Origin: Anaerolineales bacterium
GTDB lineage: Bacteria; Chloroflexota; Anaerolineae; Anaerolineales; UBA4823
DNA: 60,892 nt
NCBI GenBank assembly: GCA_020061105.1
Contig: JAGUYW010000009.1
Coordinates: 1 to 60,892, forward strand
Reading direction: 5' to 3'
Below the pieces are notes generated by a model, which had not been told where the DNA came from, did not search any database, and worked only from the letters and a program-made list of their open reading frames with translations. Below are positions 15,550 to 24,777 of this stretch, piece after piece (the stretch's first letter is position 1; each line of letters opens with the position of its first letter). The translations under genes were made by a program, and so were the position numbers.

Positions 15550-16611
15550 CTAACCTTCGGGATGCAGGATCTGGTCTTCCCAGCGATGCCAGCGCCCGTG
15601 ATGAGTTTCAAGGATCTTGCGACCTTCGCCCGGAGATTGCAAACCGATCAGTTCCAGATCGGCATCGACCATCACACGCACCAGGTCACGGAAGAACACG
15701 CGCGGTTCCCAATGCAACACATTGTGAGCCTTTGAATAATCAGAAAGCAGGTAATCAACTTCGGTCGGACGAAAATAGCGAGCGTCGATTTGGACATATT
15801 TCTGCCACTCCAGTCCAAGATAGCCAAAAGCTTCGTCCAAAAATTCGCGCACCGAATGGGCTTCGCCCGTGCCGATCACAAAATCATCCGGGTGATCCAG
15901 CTGCAGCATCTTCCACATAGCGGCGACATAATCAGGAGCGTAACCCCAGTCGCGCTTAGCGTCCAGGTTGCCCAGGTACAGAGAGTCTTGTTTGCCAGCC
16001 ACAATGGCCGCCAGGGCGCGGGTGATCTTGCGGGTGACAAACGTTTCGCCGCGCCGGGGCGACTCGTGATTGAACAGGATGCCGTTGCAGGCAAACATGT
16101 TATAACCTTCCCGGTAATTGCGGGTCACCCAATAGGAATACACTTTGGCAGCCGCGTACGGGCTTTGGGGTTGGAAGACCGTGGCTTCGTTTTGAGGCGG
16201 CTTGGCGCTGCCGAACATCTCACTGGATGAGGCCTGATAATAACGCGCCGGAATACCGCTGCGGCGGATCGCTTCCAAAATGCGAATCGTCCCCAAGCCG
16301 GTGATGTCGCCCGTGTACTCTGGCAAATCGAAGCTCACCCGTACATGGCTTTGCGCAGCCAGGTGATACACTTCATCGGGTCGCACACTGTAGATCAGGT
16401 CGGTCATGTTGCCAGCGTTGGCCAGATCGCCATAATGTAAGTACAAATTCCCGCCGTTATGAGGATCGCGGTAAATATGGTCAATGCGCTGGGTGTTGAA
16501 AGTGCTGGCGCGGCGGATCAACCCATGCACTTCATAACCTTGCGAAAGCAATAATTCCGCCAGATAGGAGCCATCCTGACCGGTAATCCCAGTAATCAGA
16601 GCTTTTTTCAT
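15550..16611 (-). CDS. gmd: GDP-mannose 4,6-dehydratase
   Basis: 353 aa, canonical length. Motifs: TGITGQDG (7-14), [13 protein letters not shown] (33-45, the NADP-specific loop), SSSEMFG (128-134), YAAAK (Y152, K156) and [16 protein letters not shown]. It converts GDP-D-mannose to GDP-4-dehydro-6-deoxy-D-mannose, the precursor of GDP-rhamnose, GDP-fucose or perosamine. It sits 24 bp downstream of the NusG paralogue and upstream of the second Gmd-like gene, so 6-deoxyhexose synthesis for an envelope polysaccharide is a firm inference. No fcl or rmd homologue is obvious. Confidence 0.93.
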   Translation of the reverse strand: MKKALITGITGQDGSYLAELLLSQGYEVHGLIRRASTFNTQRIDHIYRDPHNGGNLYLHYGDLANAGNMTDLIYSVRPDEVYHLAAQSHVRVSFDLPEYTGDITGLGTIRILEAIRRSGIPARYYQASSSEMFGSAKPPQNEATVFQPQSPYAAAKVYSYWVTRNYREGYNMFACNGILFNHESPRRGETFVTRKITRALAAIVAGKQDSLYLGNLDAKRDWGYAPDYVAAMWKMLQLDHPDDFVIGTGEAHSVREFLDEAFGYLGLEWQKYVQIDARYFRPTEVDYLLSDYSKAHNVLHWEPRVFFRDLVRVMVDADLELIGLQSPGEGRKILETHHGRWHRWEDQILHPEG

Positions 16612-16635
16612 CAGCTGTCGATCATCCTTTCATCT

Positions 16636-17145
16636 TCATTTTTTCTTTTGGATCTGTCCAACATCCAACACCACCGGCACCTGGCGACGGTTGCTGAGTA
16701 ACTCCAGCAACACTCGCACCCGCGCAGTGCCAGGCAATCGTTCATCAAAAATCGCTTCATAGCCCTGGAAAGGCCCATGCTGGATTTGAACGTGATCCCC
16801 GGCCTTCAGGCCGTCGAAAACTTCTCCACCCGCTATGTTGATCTCCTCCACCCTGCGGCGAATTGCAACCAACAAGCTATCCGGCACTTCGGCGGGCTGC
16901 CCACCAAAGCTGACCAAACCGAGAGTATGCGGCATCCATTGAAAGGCCGAAAGGCCGACCACATCCAGGTCAGCCTGTACAAACAGATATCCAGGGAAAT
17001 AGGGTCTGAGCTTGCGGGCCCGCGGGTTTACGGGGTTGACCCGCAAACGCGGGTAAAAGACCTCGAAACCTTGATTTTGCGCTTGCCGCCAGGCAGCTTC
17101 TTCTTTGCGCGGCTTACTGCGCAAAGCATACCAAGTTTCTGCCAT
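16636..17145 (-). CDS. NusG-family transcription antitermination factor (RfaH/UpxY-like)
   Basis: 169 aa from the ATG at 17145. The N-terminal NGN domain opens with ETWYALRSKPRKEEAAW and contains KLRPYFPGYLFV. The C-terminal KOW domain (about 113-165) has GDHVQIQHGPFQGYEAIF. Specialised NusG paralogues placed first in polysaccharide operons load onto RNA polymerase and let it read long gene clusters. Here it directly precedes gmd and six further envelope genes. It has its own extended -10 promoter between its ATG and the upstream peptidase stop. Confidence 0.8.
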   Translation of the reverse strand: MAETWYALRSKPRKEEAAWRQAQNQGFEVFYPRLRVNPVNPRARKLRPYFPGYLFVQADLDVVGLSAFQWMPHTLGLVSFGGQPAEVPDSLLVAIRRRVEEINIAGGEVFDGLKAGDHVQIQHGPFQGYEAIFDERLPGTARVRVLLELLSNRRQVPVVLDVGQIQKKK

Positions 17146-17171
17146 TTCCAACCTTCCTCCATAAGTTACGG

Positions 17172-17180
17172 ATTATATCA
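17172..17180 (-). promoter_or_regulatory. Extended -10 promoter of the nusG-like/gmd operon
   Basis: Minus strand TG-A-TATAAT (17180-17172), just after the stop of the M50-like gene. No -35 is seen, which is acceptable for an extended -10. The start should be near 17165, giving a leader of about 20 nt that contains GGAGGAAGG. Confidence 0.65.
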
Positions 17181-17183
17181 CTT

Positions 17184-17942
17184 TCAAGCCACATCCAGAT
17201 TAGTAAGCCTGGATAAAACACGATGCGCCAGCCAGATGGGAGGCAAAAACGCCAGGTGGACGACCACGCTAATCCCAAACACCACCGCCACCGCCCGCAA
17301 GGCATGGTTGAGAAGTGGGGCCAGGTAAGTCGCCAGCCAGGGGCCAGCGCCAGCCAGAAGACTCCCGGCTAAAAGCACCACAATGATCATGGTTAATGGA
17401 AGCCATGCCCGCCGGTCAGAAGCAGACGGCATCATGGTACTGCTTACTACCACCGCTAAATAAAACCACAACCAAAAATCGGGTTGGCCCGGTAGATCTG
17501 CCAGCAATAGAAGGATAGATGCTGCTCCAGTTTCCAGCAACTGCTCCCAAAGCCTTTCCAGCCCCAGGCGAGCCAACCCAATATAAGCCACAAAAGCGCC
17601 TCCAGTCAGGAGCGGCGCTACGCCAATCAATGATTCGCGCACCCAGTCAGCGCCGGCAGTCTCCACATAGCCCAACTGCAGGCGTCCGCCCTCCAAGGGG
17701 CGCGGAATAAGCGAAAATCTACCCGTGCGAACTCCCAACAGCCTGGCAGTCAAGAAATGGCTGCCCTCGTGCAGCAAGACGCCCGGAAAGAAAAGCAGCG
17801 AAAAAAGCATCAGCGCAATATCCGTCCGGCGCGTCAGCAGCAAAAAAACGATTTGAATTTCTCGATGCAACCAGCGCTGCAAAAACAGCAGCGGCGCCAA
17901 CAGCGCCAGAAGCCACAGCAATCCATCCAGATTGGCAAGCAT
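17184..17942 (-). CDS. M50-like membrane metalloprotease-fold protein
   Basis: 252 aa with about 6 hydrophobic segments. The motif HEGSH (HExxH) lies in the third segment (LLHEGSHFLTARLLGV), as in site-2-protease-like M50 enzymes and related membrane proteins. The second metal motif may be the MMPSASDRRAW loop near 180, with its Asp as third ligand. No PDZ domain is present. The substrate is unknown. It lies 40 bp downstream of tpiA and probably belongs to that transcript. Confidence 0.65.
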   Translation of the reverse strand: MLANLDGLLWLLALLAPLLFLQRWLHREIQIVFLLLTRRTDIALMLFSLLFFPGVLLHEGSHFLTARLLGVRTGRFSLIPRPLEGGRLQLGYVETAGADWVRESLIGVAPLLTGGAFVAYIGLARLGLERLWEQLLETGAASILLLLADLPGQPDFWLWFYLAVVVSSTMMPSASDRRAWLPLTMIIVVLLAGSLLAGAGPWLATYLAPLLNHALRAVAVVFGISVVVHLAFLPPIWLAHRVLSRLTNLDVA

Positions 17943-17982
17943 TGCGCTGGATCAGCAACAAGACTGGGTTACTCTGCGCTGG

Positions 17983-18753
17983 TTAGCCAGCCGCGGCCTG
18001 GACAATTTGGGTGAAATCGGCCACTTTCAAGCTGGCCCCGCCAACCAGAGCGCCGTCGATCTCCACCTGGGCAAAGTATTCAGCGGCGTTATTTCCAGTC
18101 ACAGAGCCGCCGTACAACACCCTGACCGCCTGGGCAAAGGAAGCTCCAAAAAGATCGGCCAAAGCCGGGCGAATCACCTGGCTGACTACTTCTGCGGCGC
18201 CTTCGGCTGTCGAAGGGCGCCCCGTACCGATCGCCCAGACCGGTTCATAGGCCACAATCACTGATGCAGCCCCGCTGACATCGTCCAGACCGCTCAGGCC
18301 AGCCAACCCCAGGCGCACCTGGCGTGAGACAACTTCGGCAGTCAAACCGGCTTCATTTTCTTCCAGGGTCTCGCCAACGCACACAATCGTCTTCAAGTTA
18401 TGCACCAGGGCAGTGTGAACTTTGCGATTGACTGTTTCATCGGTATCGCCGAAGTATTTGCGCCGCTCTGAATGCCCCAGGATGACATACTGGCAAAGTT
18501 CTGCCAGCATGGGCGCCGACACCTCGCCGGTGTAAGCGCCGGAAAGCTCCCAGTGCATATTCTGAGCGCCCAGGCCAATTTGTGAGCCTTCCAATAAGGC
18601 CGCCACCGCCAGCAAAGACGGGTAAGGTGGGCAGAGAACCTTCTCTACGCCTGCCACCGCCTGCAAACCGGGCACCAGCTCTGAAACCAGGTGGCGCGCT
18701 TCGGCGACGGTTTTGAACATTTTCCAATTTCCAGCAACCAAAGGTGTTCGCAT
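17983..18753 (-). CDS. tpiA: Triosephosphate isomerase
   Basis: 256 aa. NWKM carries the catalytic Lys11, ILGHSERR the catalytic His, AYEPVWAIGTG the catalytic Glu on loop 6, and YGGSV the phosphate-binding loop. It interconverts dihydroxyacetone phosphate and glyceraldehyde 3-phosphate in the cytoplasm. It is third in the gap-pgk-tpiA cluster, 11 bp after pgk. Confidence 0.96.
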   Translation of the reverse strand: MRTPLVAGNWKMFKTVAEARHLVSELVPGLQAVAGVEKVLCPPYPSLLAVAALLEGSQIGLGAQNMHWELSGAYTGEVSAPMLAELCQYVILGHSERRKYFGDTDETVNRKVHTALVHNLKTIVCVGETLEENEAGLTAEVVSRQVRLGLAGLSGLDDVSGAASVIVAYEPVWAIGTGRPSTAEGAAEVVSQVIRPALADLFGASFAQAVRVLYGGSVTGNNAAEYFAQVEIDGALVGGASLKVADFTQIVQAAAG

Positions 18754-18764
18754 GATTTGCTCGT

Positions 18765-19940
18765 CTATTTATCTAACAATGCAGCCACGCCGGGCAAGGT
18801 CAGGCCTTCCAACATCTCTAAGGAAGCGCCGCCTCCGGTGGAAATGTGGGTGATTTTGTCCGCCAGGCCAGATTGGTTGATCGCCGCTACGGAATCCCCG
18901 CCGCCGACAATCGAAACGGCCTTGCTATTCGCTACGGCTTGCGCTACGCCAAACGTTCCGGCAGCAAAAGGCGCCAGTTCGAAGACGCCCATCGGGCCAT
19001 TCCAAACCACACAGCCGGCGCTTTCGATTATCTTGGAGAAAGCCTGGACGGTCTTCGGACCAATGTCCAGGATGCGCCAACCATCCGGCGTCGATCCTAC
19101 ATTCATGGTTCGCACTTCGGCGCCAGCATCGAAACGATCGGCTATCACAACATCCGCGGGCAGTTGTAATCGAGAGCCGCCCAGTTGCAGCAGTTCTCGA
19201 GCGAGTTCCACAGCCTCTTCTTCGACCAAAGAATCGCCCATGGCATAGCCCTGGGCTTTGAAAAAGGTGTTCGCCATCCCGCCGCCAATCAAGACCTGGT
19301 CGGCTTTCTGCAGCAAGTTGCGGATCACGCCGATCTTATCGCTGACCTTGGCGCCGCCTAAAATTGCCACAAATGGCCGTTTGGGATCTGCAATTGCCTG
19401 ACCAAGGTATTGGATTTCTTTTTCCATCAGGAAGCCAGCCACGGCGGGCAAGAACTGCGCCACACCCTGCGTGGACGAGTGAGCGCGGTGCGCCGAGCCA
19501 AAGGCGTCGTTGACATACAGATCCGCCAGAGCAGCCCACTGGCGAGCCAACTCCAGATCGTTCTTGGTTTCACCTTTGTAGAAGCGTGTATTTTCGAGCA
19601 CCAACACACCTCCGGGCTGCAGGGCTTGCGCGGCGGCAGTGGCAACCGGGCCAATCGCTTCTTCGGCAAATGCTACCGGTTTACCCAGCAAAACAGCCAG
19701 GTGGTCAGCGGTGGGACGCATACTATAAAGCGGGTCTGGCCCATCCTTGGGGCGACCCAGGTGAGAGAACAAAATCACCGCTGCGCCATGATCGAGCAAA
19801 TATTCGATGGTGGGCAGCGCAGCCCGAATGCGGGTATCGTCGGTTACCTTGCCATCTTTGATCGGGACGTTAAAATCGACCCGCGCCAGGACCTTTTTTC
19901 CCTGCACATCGACATCAGTAATCATTTTTTTGTTTAACAT
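18765..19940 (-). CDS. pgk: Phosphoglycerate kinase
   Basis: 391 aa from the ATG at 19940, set by GGAG 6 nt upstream; a TTG at 19964 is not needed. Recognisable blocks are [56 protein letters not shown] and the C-terminal [12 protein letters not shown] with STGGGASLE. It makes ATP from 1,3-bisphosphoglycerate. A long hairpin immediately upstream separates it from gap. Confidence 0.96.
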   Translation of the reverse strand: MLNKKMITDVDVQGKKVLARVDFNVPIKDGKVTDDTRIRAALPTIEYLLDHGAAVILFSHLGRPKDGPDPLYSMRPTADHLAVLLGKPVAFAEEAIGPVATAAAQALQPGGVLVLENTRFYKGETKNDLELARQWAALADLYVNDAFGSAHRAHSSTQGVAQFLPAVAGFLMEKEIQYLGQAIADPKRPFVAILGGAKVSDKIGVIRNLLQKADQVLIGGGMANTFFKAQGYAMGDSLVEEEAVELARELLQLGGSRLQLPADVVIADRFDAGAEVRTMNVGSTPDGWRILDIGPKTVQAFSKIIESAGCVVWNGPMGVFELAPFAAGTFGVAQAVANSKAVSIVGGGDSVAAINQSGLADKITHISTGGGASLEMLEGLTLPGVAALLDK

Positions 19941-19953
19941 AGCAGTCTCCAAA

Positions 19954-19988
19954 AGGCTGCGCAATAGGAAGAACCTACAGCGCAGCCT
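19954..19988 (-). other. Hairpin in the gap-pgk intergenic region
   Basis: Outer arms AGGCTGCGC (19954-19962) and GCGCAGCCT (19980-19988) pair perfectly. Inner TAGG/CCTA arms add four more pairs around a short loop. On the mRNA the stem is followed by UUUU and then GGAG, the pgk Shine-Dalgarno. It could be a weak attenuator, an RNase-processing site or a stabiliser that sets the gap:pgk ratio. Confidence 0.55.
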
Positions 19989-20008
19989 ATGTCGGACGAT
20001 CGTGAGTT

Positions 20009-21064
20009 TTAGAGATACTTCGCCATCAGAGCGGCAAGGTCAGCCGTGCGCACCGAGTAGCCCCATTCATTGTCGTACCAGGCTACTACCTTGGCAAAAG
20101 TGCTCGATTCCTTGCCTAACATAGTCGTGAAGGGCAGGTCTACCAGCGAGCTATGGGGATCGCCTTTGAAATCGATGCTGACCAGCGGTTCGTCGATGGC
20201 CGCCAAAATGCCCTTCAGCGGGCCAGCCGCAGCGTCGCGAAAATCCTGGCGCAGCTGCTCAGTAGTGGTCGATTTCTCCAATTCGACGGTCAGGTCGATC
20301 ACCGAAACAGTGGAAGTTGGCACGCGCAATGCGTAGCCATCCAGTTTGCCGTCCAGGCTGGGGATGACCAGCTTGATGGCCTTGGCTGCGCCGGTGGTGG
20401 TGGGGATGATGCTCATCGCAGCGGCGCGGGCGCGGCGCAGGTCAGAGTGCGGCAGATCGAGGATTTTCTGATCGTTGGTGTAGGCGTGGATGGTGGTCAT
20501 GAAACCGCGCACCACGTTGTACTTATCGTGCACTACCTTGATCGCCGGCGCCAGGCCGTTGGTCGTGCAGGAAGCGTTCGATACTACGTGATGGTTAGCT
20601 GGATCGTACTTGTCTTGGTTGACACCCAACACGATCGTCAGGTCTTCCCCTTGCGCCGGGGCGGTGATGATGACCTTCTTGGCGCCGCCTTTGGTGATAT
20701 GATTGTCAGCGCCTTTTACCACCTTGCCTTTTTTATTCACGCCATCGCTCTTGATCGTAAAAATACCGGTGCCTTCGATGACAATATCGACGCCCAGGCT
20801 GCCCCAGGGGATATTGGCGGGATCGGTTTCCTTGAAAGCCTTGATCGGTTTCCCATCGATCAGTAATGCATCATCGCTTACCTCTACTTGCCCGTTGAAG
20901 CGTCCATAGTTCGAGTCGTACTTAAGCAAATGTGCCATGGTCGGCAGATCGCCAATGTCATTGAATGCAACAACTTCCAGTTCGTTTGAATGGAAATCTC
21001 GAATTGCCTTCAAAACCTGGCGGCCAATGCGACCGAAACCGTTGATACCTACTTTTGTTGTCAT
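20009..21064 (-). CDS. gap: Glyceraldehyde-3-phosphate dehydrogenase, type I
   Basis: 351 aa. NAD-binding [10 protein letters not shown], catalytic [12 protein letters not shown] (Cys166), and the C-terminal [11 protein letters not shown] block are all present. It oxidises glyceraldehyde 3-phosphate to 1,3-bisphosphoglycerate. GGAGG lies 5 nt before the ATG. It is the first gene of gap-pgk-tpiA, downstream of yvcK by 98 bp that contain a short GCTGC/GCAGC hairpin but no promoter I would call with confidence. Confidence 0.96.
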   Translation of the reverse strand: MTTKVGINGFGRIGRQVLKAIRDFHSNELEVVAFNDIGDLPTMAHLLKYDSNYGRFNGQVEVSDDALLIDGKPIKAFKETDPANIPWGSLGVDIVIEGTGIFTIKSDGVNKKGKVVKGADNHITKGGAKKVIITAPAQGEDLTIVLGVNQDKYDPANHHVVSNASCTTNGLAPAIKVVHDKYNVVRGFMTTIHAYTNDQKILDLPHSDLRRARAAAMSIIPTTTGAAKAIKLVIPSLDGKLDGYALRVPTSTVSVIDLTVELEKSTTTEQLRQDFRDAAAGPLKGILAAIDEPLVSIDFKGDPHSSLVDLPFTTMLGKESSTFAKVVAWYDNEWGYSVRTADLAALMAKYL

Positions 21065-21162
21065 GTTAACCTCCGTGAAAATTTGAATCTTCTTTTGAAT
21101 TTTAATTTATTTTGAAGCTGCTCGTGCAGCACAAAAATCTGTTGTACAAACCTTCCAACCTA

Positions 21163-22494
21163 CTATTGTACCAAAGGTCCAGTGCGTTCTTGATACAAAT
21201 CCATGGTAACCTGGGCCAATTTTTGCGAATCGTGCCGCCAGGGTTGTAATTCATCGATCAAATCGGCCGGGTAAACCGGGTAATCCTCATCCAGATCGGG
21301 ATCGAGAACGACCCAATCGACATCGGGCGGTAAACTTCCCATGTGGCGGTTATTGACAATCGCGATATCGAACAATCGGCTGCCAGTATGCGCCTCCAGG
21401 GTGCGGATATGATCGCCGCAAGTAAAGCCGTCTGTCTCGCCCAGTTCGGTAGCCACATTGCAGATATACAGCTTGAGAGCCCGGCTGGCGCGCACTGCTT
21501 CGCTCAAGTCGGAAACCAAGATGTTAGGAAGCAGGCTGGTAAACAAGCTGCCCGGCCCAATCAAGATCAAGTCGGCAGCCAGGATAGCCTGGATGGCTTG
21601 CGGAAAAGCCGGCGGGTTATTGGGCTCCAACCAGACATGGCGCACGCGCCCCTGGCTCTTGGGGATCTGGCTCTCACCCTCCACACGCACCTCCGCCATG
21701 GTGTTGGGCAAGATCACATCCGCCACCAGGTGCACATCATGCAAAGTAGAAGGGAGCACCCGTCCGCGCACCGCCAAAACCCGCCCCGATTCGGCCACCG
21801 CGGCCTCAAAACTGCCGGTCACTTCCGCCAGGGCGGTGATGAAGAGGTTGCCAAACGAATGCCCTTCCAGGCCACCCTGGGTATCGGGCAAGCGATATTG
21901 AAAGAGCTGCCCCAAAAGAGCCTCGTCGTCCGACAGCGCCGCCAGGCAGTTGCGAATATCGCCAGGAGGCAAAATCCCAAAATCGCGGCGTAAACGCCCG
22001 GATGAACCGCCATCATCGGCAACCGTCACAATGGCGGTAATATTGTTCGAATAGCGTTTCAGGCCGCGCAGCAAGGCTGCCAGGCCATGCCCGCCGCCAA
22101 TTGCCACGATGCGCGGGCCGCGCTCGCGCTGGCGGTGCTGGCGCAAGGTTTCCGTCACCCCGGCGCCAGGGCGCAGGAATGGCTGGATCAGAGCGCGGTT
22201 CAACTGCAAGATCCCAAAAGCCACCACCCCCAACCCAATCCCGCCAAAAATCACCACTCGCAGTATGCGCGGAAGAAAGCGCAGCGAGGCCGCCGAAAGC
22301 GCCGGCAGCCACCAGGCGTCTGGGGCGTTGCGATAAAAATCCAGGATCAGAATCCCAAAGCCGACCGCCAGGAAGGTGGTGCCCAAAAAAATCACAATGA
22401 TCCAGCGTTTGACCCCCATGCCAGGGGTAAGCCAGGTGCGCAAGCTGCGCAATAGCTCTTGCCAGCGTTTAGTGGATGAAGGTGGAGTAGTCAT
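21163..22494 (-). CDS. yvcK: Gluconeogenesis factor YvcK/CofD-like protein with N-terminal membrane helices
   Basis: 443 aa, longer than the roughly 320-aa soluble YvcK. Two hydrophobic helices (about 31-52 and 77-98) precede the CofD-like domain. That domain begins at RIVAIGGGHGLAALLRGLK, then DDGGSSGRLRRD and PPGDIRNCLAALS. YvcK proteins bind UDP-sugars and control the balance between gluconeogenesis and envelope synthesis (known for Bacillus and relatives). Its position just before gap-pgk-tpiA and inside polysaccharide genes fits that role. A promoter with -10 8 nt before the ATG and no Shine-Dalgarno suggests a leaderless mRNA. Confidence 0.85.
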   Translation of the reverse strand: MTTPPSSTKRWQELLRSLRTWLTPGMGVKRWIIVIFLGTTFLAVGFGILILDFYRNAPDAWWLPALSAASLRFLPRILRVVIFGGIGLGVVAFGILQLNRALIQPFLRPGAGVTETLRQHRQRERGPRIVAIGGGHGLAALLRGLKRYSNNITAIVTVADDGGSSGRLRRDFGILPPGDIRNCLAALSDDEALLGQLFQYRLPDTQGGLEGHSFGNLFITALAEVTGSFEAAVAESGRVLAVRGRVLPSTLHDVHLVADVILPNTMAEVRVEGESQIPKSQGRVRHVWLEPNNPPAFPQAIQAILAADLILIGPGSLFTSLLPNILVSDLSEAVRASRALKLYICNVATELGETDGFTCGDHIRTLEAHTGSRLFDIAIVNNRHMGSLPPDVDWVVLDPDLDEDYPVYPADLIDELQPWRHDSQKLAQVTMDLYQERTGPLVQ

Positions 22495-22502
22495 GCAGTT
22501 GC

Positions 22503-22531
22503 ATGATAGCAGTCTTTACGAGAGTCGTCAA
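22503..22531 (-). promoter_or_regulatory. Promoter of yvcK, leaderless arrangement
   Basis: Minus strand: -35 TTGACG (22531-22526), 17-bp spacer, -10 TATCAT (22508-22503), then 8 nt (gcaactgc) to the ATG at 22494. Confidence 0.65.
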
Positions 22532-22539
22532 CCAGCATA

Positions 22540-23652
22540 TCAGGTTTCTAACACACTCTCAATGACCCTCACCCAGGCATTTTCCCAATTTCTGAGGTTG
22601 AAATGATCGCTCACCATCCCAGCTTGCTGCTTAGCTAGTTCTGTCCGATTATCCACAGCCTGTTGTAATTTTTCAGCAATACTCTGCGGAGTAGGTTGCG
22701 CTTTTAACGTTGGTAAATCTTTAAGACCTGCAATATCGGTGGATACAACTGGCGTTTTACAAGCCATACTTTCCAAAGCACTTAAAGAAGTACCCTCTCG
22801 TCTGAGCGATGGGATTAAAGTCAATTGAGCGGACGAATAGTAAATGGGCATTTCTTTATTTGAGACAGCACTCGCGAATTTGACTCGATTCTCTAACTGA
22901 AGTTTTCGGATCAAGTTCTGGCATTCTGCTGCATATTTTATACCACTTTTGGGCACTGGCCCCAAAAGCAGCATTGAATAGCCTCTTTCGCGCTGATCAA
23001 AAAGGAAAAAAGCCCTGATTGCCAGATCTATTCCACGATCTGGAGTAATTTGCCTGGGGACTAGGATAATTTTTTGTCTTTTCAGTTCATCCAATCCGGC
23101 TTTTTGAGTGAACAAGTGAGTATCCACACAATTCGGGATGAACCACTTACCAGGTGCGATTTGTTGATACAACGATTCGCCTGGCTCGACCTTGAGACCA
23201 AAATGGCGCAGATAATGTGTGTCGTTGGCCACAATGGTAAAACGGTCAAACGACTCCTGAGCCACCCTCTCACAATAGCGGTCATAAGAGCCTGCCCCGC
23301 CTGGGTTCCATTCAATTCCATGGGATTTAACGATCGTCCTATTTTGATAATCCCAAACTGGAACTGTAAAAAATGCATAATGGACAAGTACAACCTGGTT
23401 CTTTCGCAGCTGCTGGCGATAAAATAATCGCAACGTCCAATTAAATAAATGGTGGGCTGAGTAAGGAATAACACGGCCGATCAGAGGAATACGTGGAACC
23501 AGGATTGCATCAGAGGCAGACTTGCCCCAATTGGGTTGGTATACTTTGCTATCCCAACCTTGCTTTCGTAGGATTTCTTGTAAAGTTTGGATATAAACTT
23601 CCTGACCGCCACGTACCGGTTGGTAAAAGTATGAAATTTGCGCCAGATTCAT
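22540..23652 (-). CDS. Glycosyltransferase family 4 protein
   Basis: 370 aa from the ATG at 23652 (GGTGG upstream); a GTG at 23661 overlapping the preceding gene is possible. The N-terminus ISYFYQPVRGGQEVYIQTL has the GG nucleotide-sugar loop of GT-B enzymes. KIILVPRQITPDRGIDLAI opens the second Rossmann domain, and EGTSLSALESMACKTPVV is the E-x7-E donor-binding block. It adds one sugar to an envelope polysaccharide. Its sequence is visibly richer in A+T than its neighbours, with codons such as TTA, AAA and ATA more frequent, suggesting later acquisition. Confidence 0.8.
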   Translation of the reverse strand: MNLAQISYFYQPVRGGQEVYIQTLQEILRKQGWDSKVYQPNWGKSASDAILVPRIPLIGRVIPYSAHHLFNWTLRLFYRQQLRKNQVVLVHYAFFTVPVWDYQNRTIVKSHGIEWNPGGAGSYDRYCERVAQESFDRFTIVANDTHYLRHFGLKVEPGESLYQQIAPGKWFIPNCVDTHLFTQKAGLDELKRQKIILVPRQITPDRGIDLAIRAFFLFDQRERGYSMLLLGPVPKSGIKYAAECQNLIRKLQLENRVKFASAVSNKEMPIYYSSAQLTLIPSLRREGTSLSALESMACKTPVVSTDIAGLKDLPTLKAQPTPQSIAEKLQQAVDNRTELAKQQAGMVSDHFNLRNWENAWVRVIESVLET

Positions 23653-23653
23653 G

Positions 23654-24730
23654 TCATCCACCTGATAACATACGTTTCAGGTAAAAGGCTACCACACGTC
23701 TGAGATGACGAGGTCGTCTCCAGGTCGCATAAGGCGCCAAAAGCGAAAGATAGTTAAGCCACAAATAATGGCGGCGAGATACAGGGTCAACCACTGGGCT
23801 TTCATCGCTTTCTATTGCTTCGGCTACCTGGCGGGCGAAGCGCGGCCAGCAAAAATGTTCATCCAAAATGCGCCAGTTTTCTGCTTGCAGTTGAAGCAGT
23901 TCACGCTCAGGTGCTGTTTGCAAGTTGTTTAGAACATCCAGGGCCTTCTCAAGATCATCCACGGGAATATTGACAATTCCAGGGTATCCCACATATCCGC
24001 TTTGGGGTGAGCACACCGGAATCAACCCCCAGGCCATCGCTTCTAGAATAGTAGCCGGGTTGGCATCCGATCGGCCGACCGTGATCAAAAAGTCGTATTG
24101 CGATACGAAGCTGCGACCTTCTTCAGTGGAAAAGTCGCAATAACCGTGCGCGGATACACCCTGGATTGGCCTGCCCCGACCGATCCAGCCCAGGCTGCCA
24201 GGCAGCAACCTGCGGGCAATGTGGCTCAGATAGCGAATATTTTTTATGTGGCTTGATTTTCCGATGAATACAAAGCGCCTTTGCCCTGGAGGATTAAAAC
24301 GCTCCTTCAGCGGGGGAAAATCCTGGCGATCCACCGCCAGGTCGAGGTGTCGCATCTTCGGCGCCCAATGCGCAAACGGGGATTGGCGCAGCGTATCGAA
24401 CCAGTAATTCCCGGTAATTGCTAAAAACAAATCACATTTTTCGATAAACGAGTCGACGAAAGCATTATAGGTCGGGTTGCCATGAGAATGGGGTAGCATC
24501 AGGATAATTCTTTTCCAGCCAGGCTGCTTCATGCTCATGCGAAAGCAGGTGAAGGGTGAGGGGTTGGCATGCCCAATTAACACATCACCAGGTTTTGGGA
24601 CAATGGCTTTCTGGTCATCCCAACCATGATAGGTCACTTCATAGCGTTCTTGCAAGTGAAGGCCCAAGTTGCGCCCGATGGCATCCGGACAGGATATTTT
24701 CTTGTCATGGGGATAAACGAGATGGATCAT
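23654..24730 (-). CDS. Glycosyltransferase (GT-B fold)
   Basis: 358 aa. The C-terminal domain has FVFIGKSSHIKNIRYL, LGWIGRG, then GRSDANPATILEAMAWGLIPVC, the donor-binding Glu block of GT4-like enzymes. The N-terminus (MIHLVYPHDKKI) is less typical, with VLIGHANPSPF. It probably acts on the exported polysaccharide. It follows the Wzt ATPase gene by 47 bp and ends one base before the next transferase's ATG. Confidence 0.7.
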   Translation of the reverse strand: MIHLVYPHDKKISCPDAIGRNLGLHLQERYEVTYHGWDDQKAIVPKPGDVLIGHANPSPFTCFRMSMKQPGWKRIILMLPHSHGNPTYNAFVDSFIEKCDLFLAITGNYWFDTLRQSPFAHWAPKMRHLDLAVDRQDFPPLKERFNPPGQRRFVFIGKSSHIKNIRYLSHIARRLLPGSLGWIGRGRPIQGVSAHGYCDFSTEEGRSFVSQYDFLITVGRSDANPATILEAMAWGLIPVCSPQSGYVGYPGIVNIPVDDLEKALDVLNNLQTAPERELLQLQAENWRILDEHFCWPRFARQVAEAIESDESPVVDPVSRRHYLWLNYLSLLAPYATWRRPRHLRRVVAFYLKRMLSGG

Positions 24731-24777
24731 CGGTAGGTCAATCGGTTGGTCAAACTTGAGCAGGCGTTATGTGAAAT

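Noticed and set aside
12063-15920. Several long frames antisense to the GT-C, flippase-like and dehydratase genes, including one of 314 codons at 14076-15020
   Set aside because: Their products lack domain motifs and use rare codons; the opposite strand encodes well-conserved enzymes. They reflect G+C-rich third-position bias.
18846-20866. Plus-strand frames opposite pgk and gap, up to 237 codons
   Set aside because: Fully antisense to unmistakable glycolytic genes.
21119-21140. GCTGC/GCAGC hairpin upstream of gap as a terminator of yvcK
   Set aside because: The stem is five base pairs with no U-tract on the minus strand.
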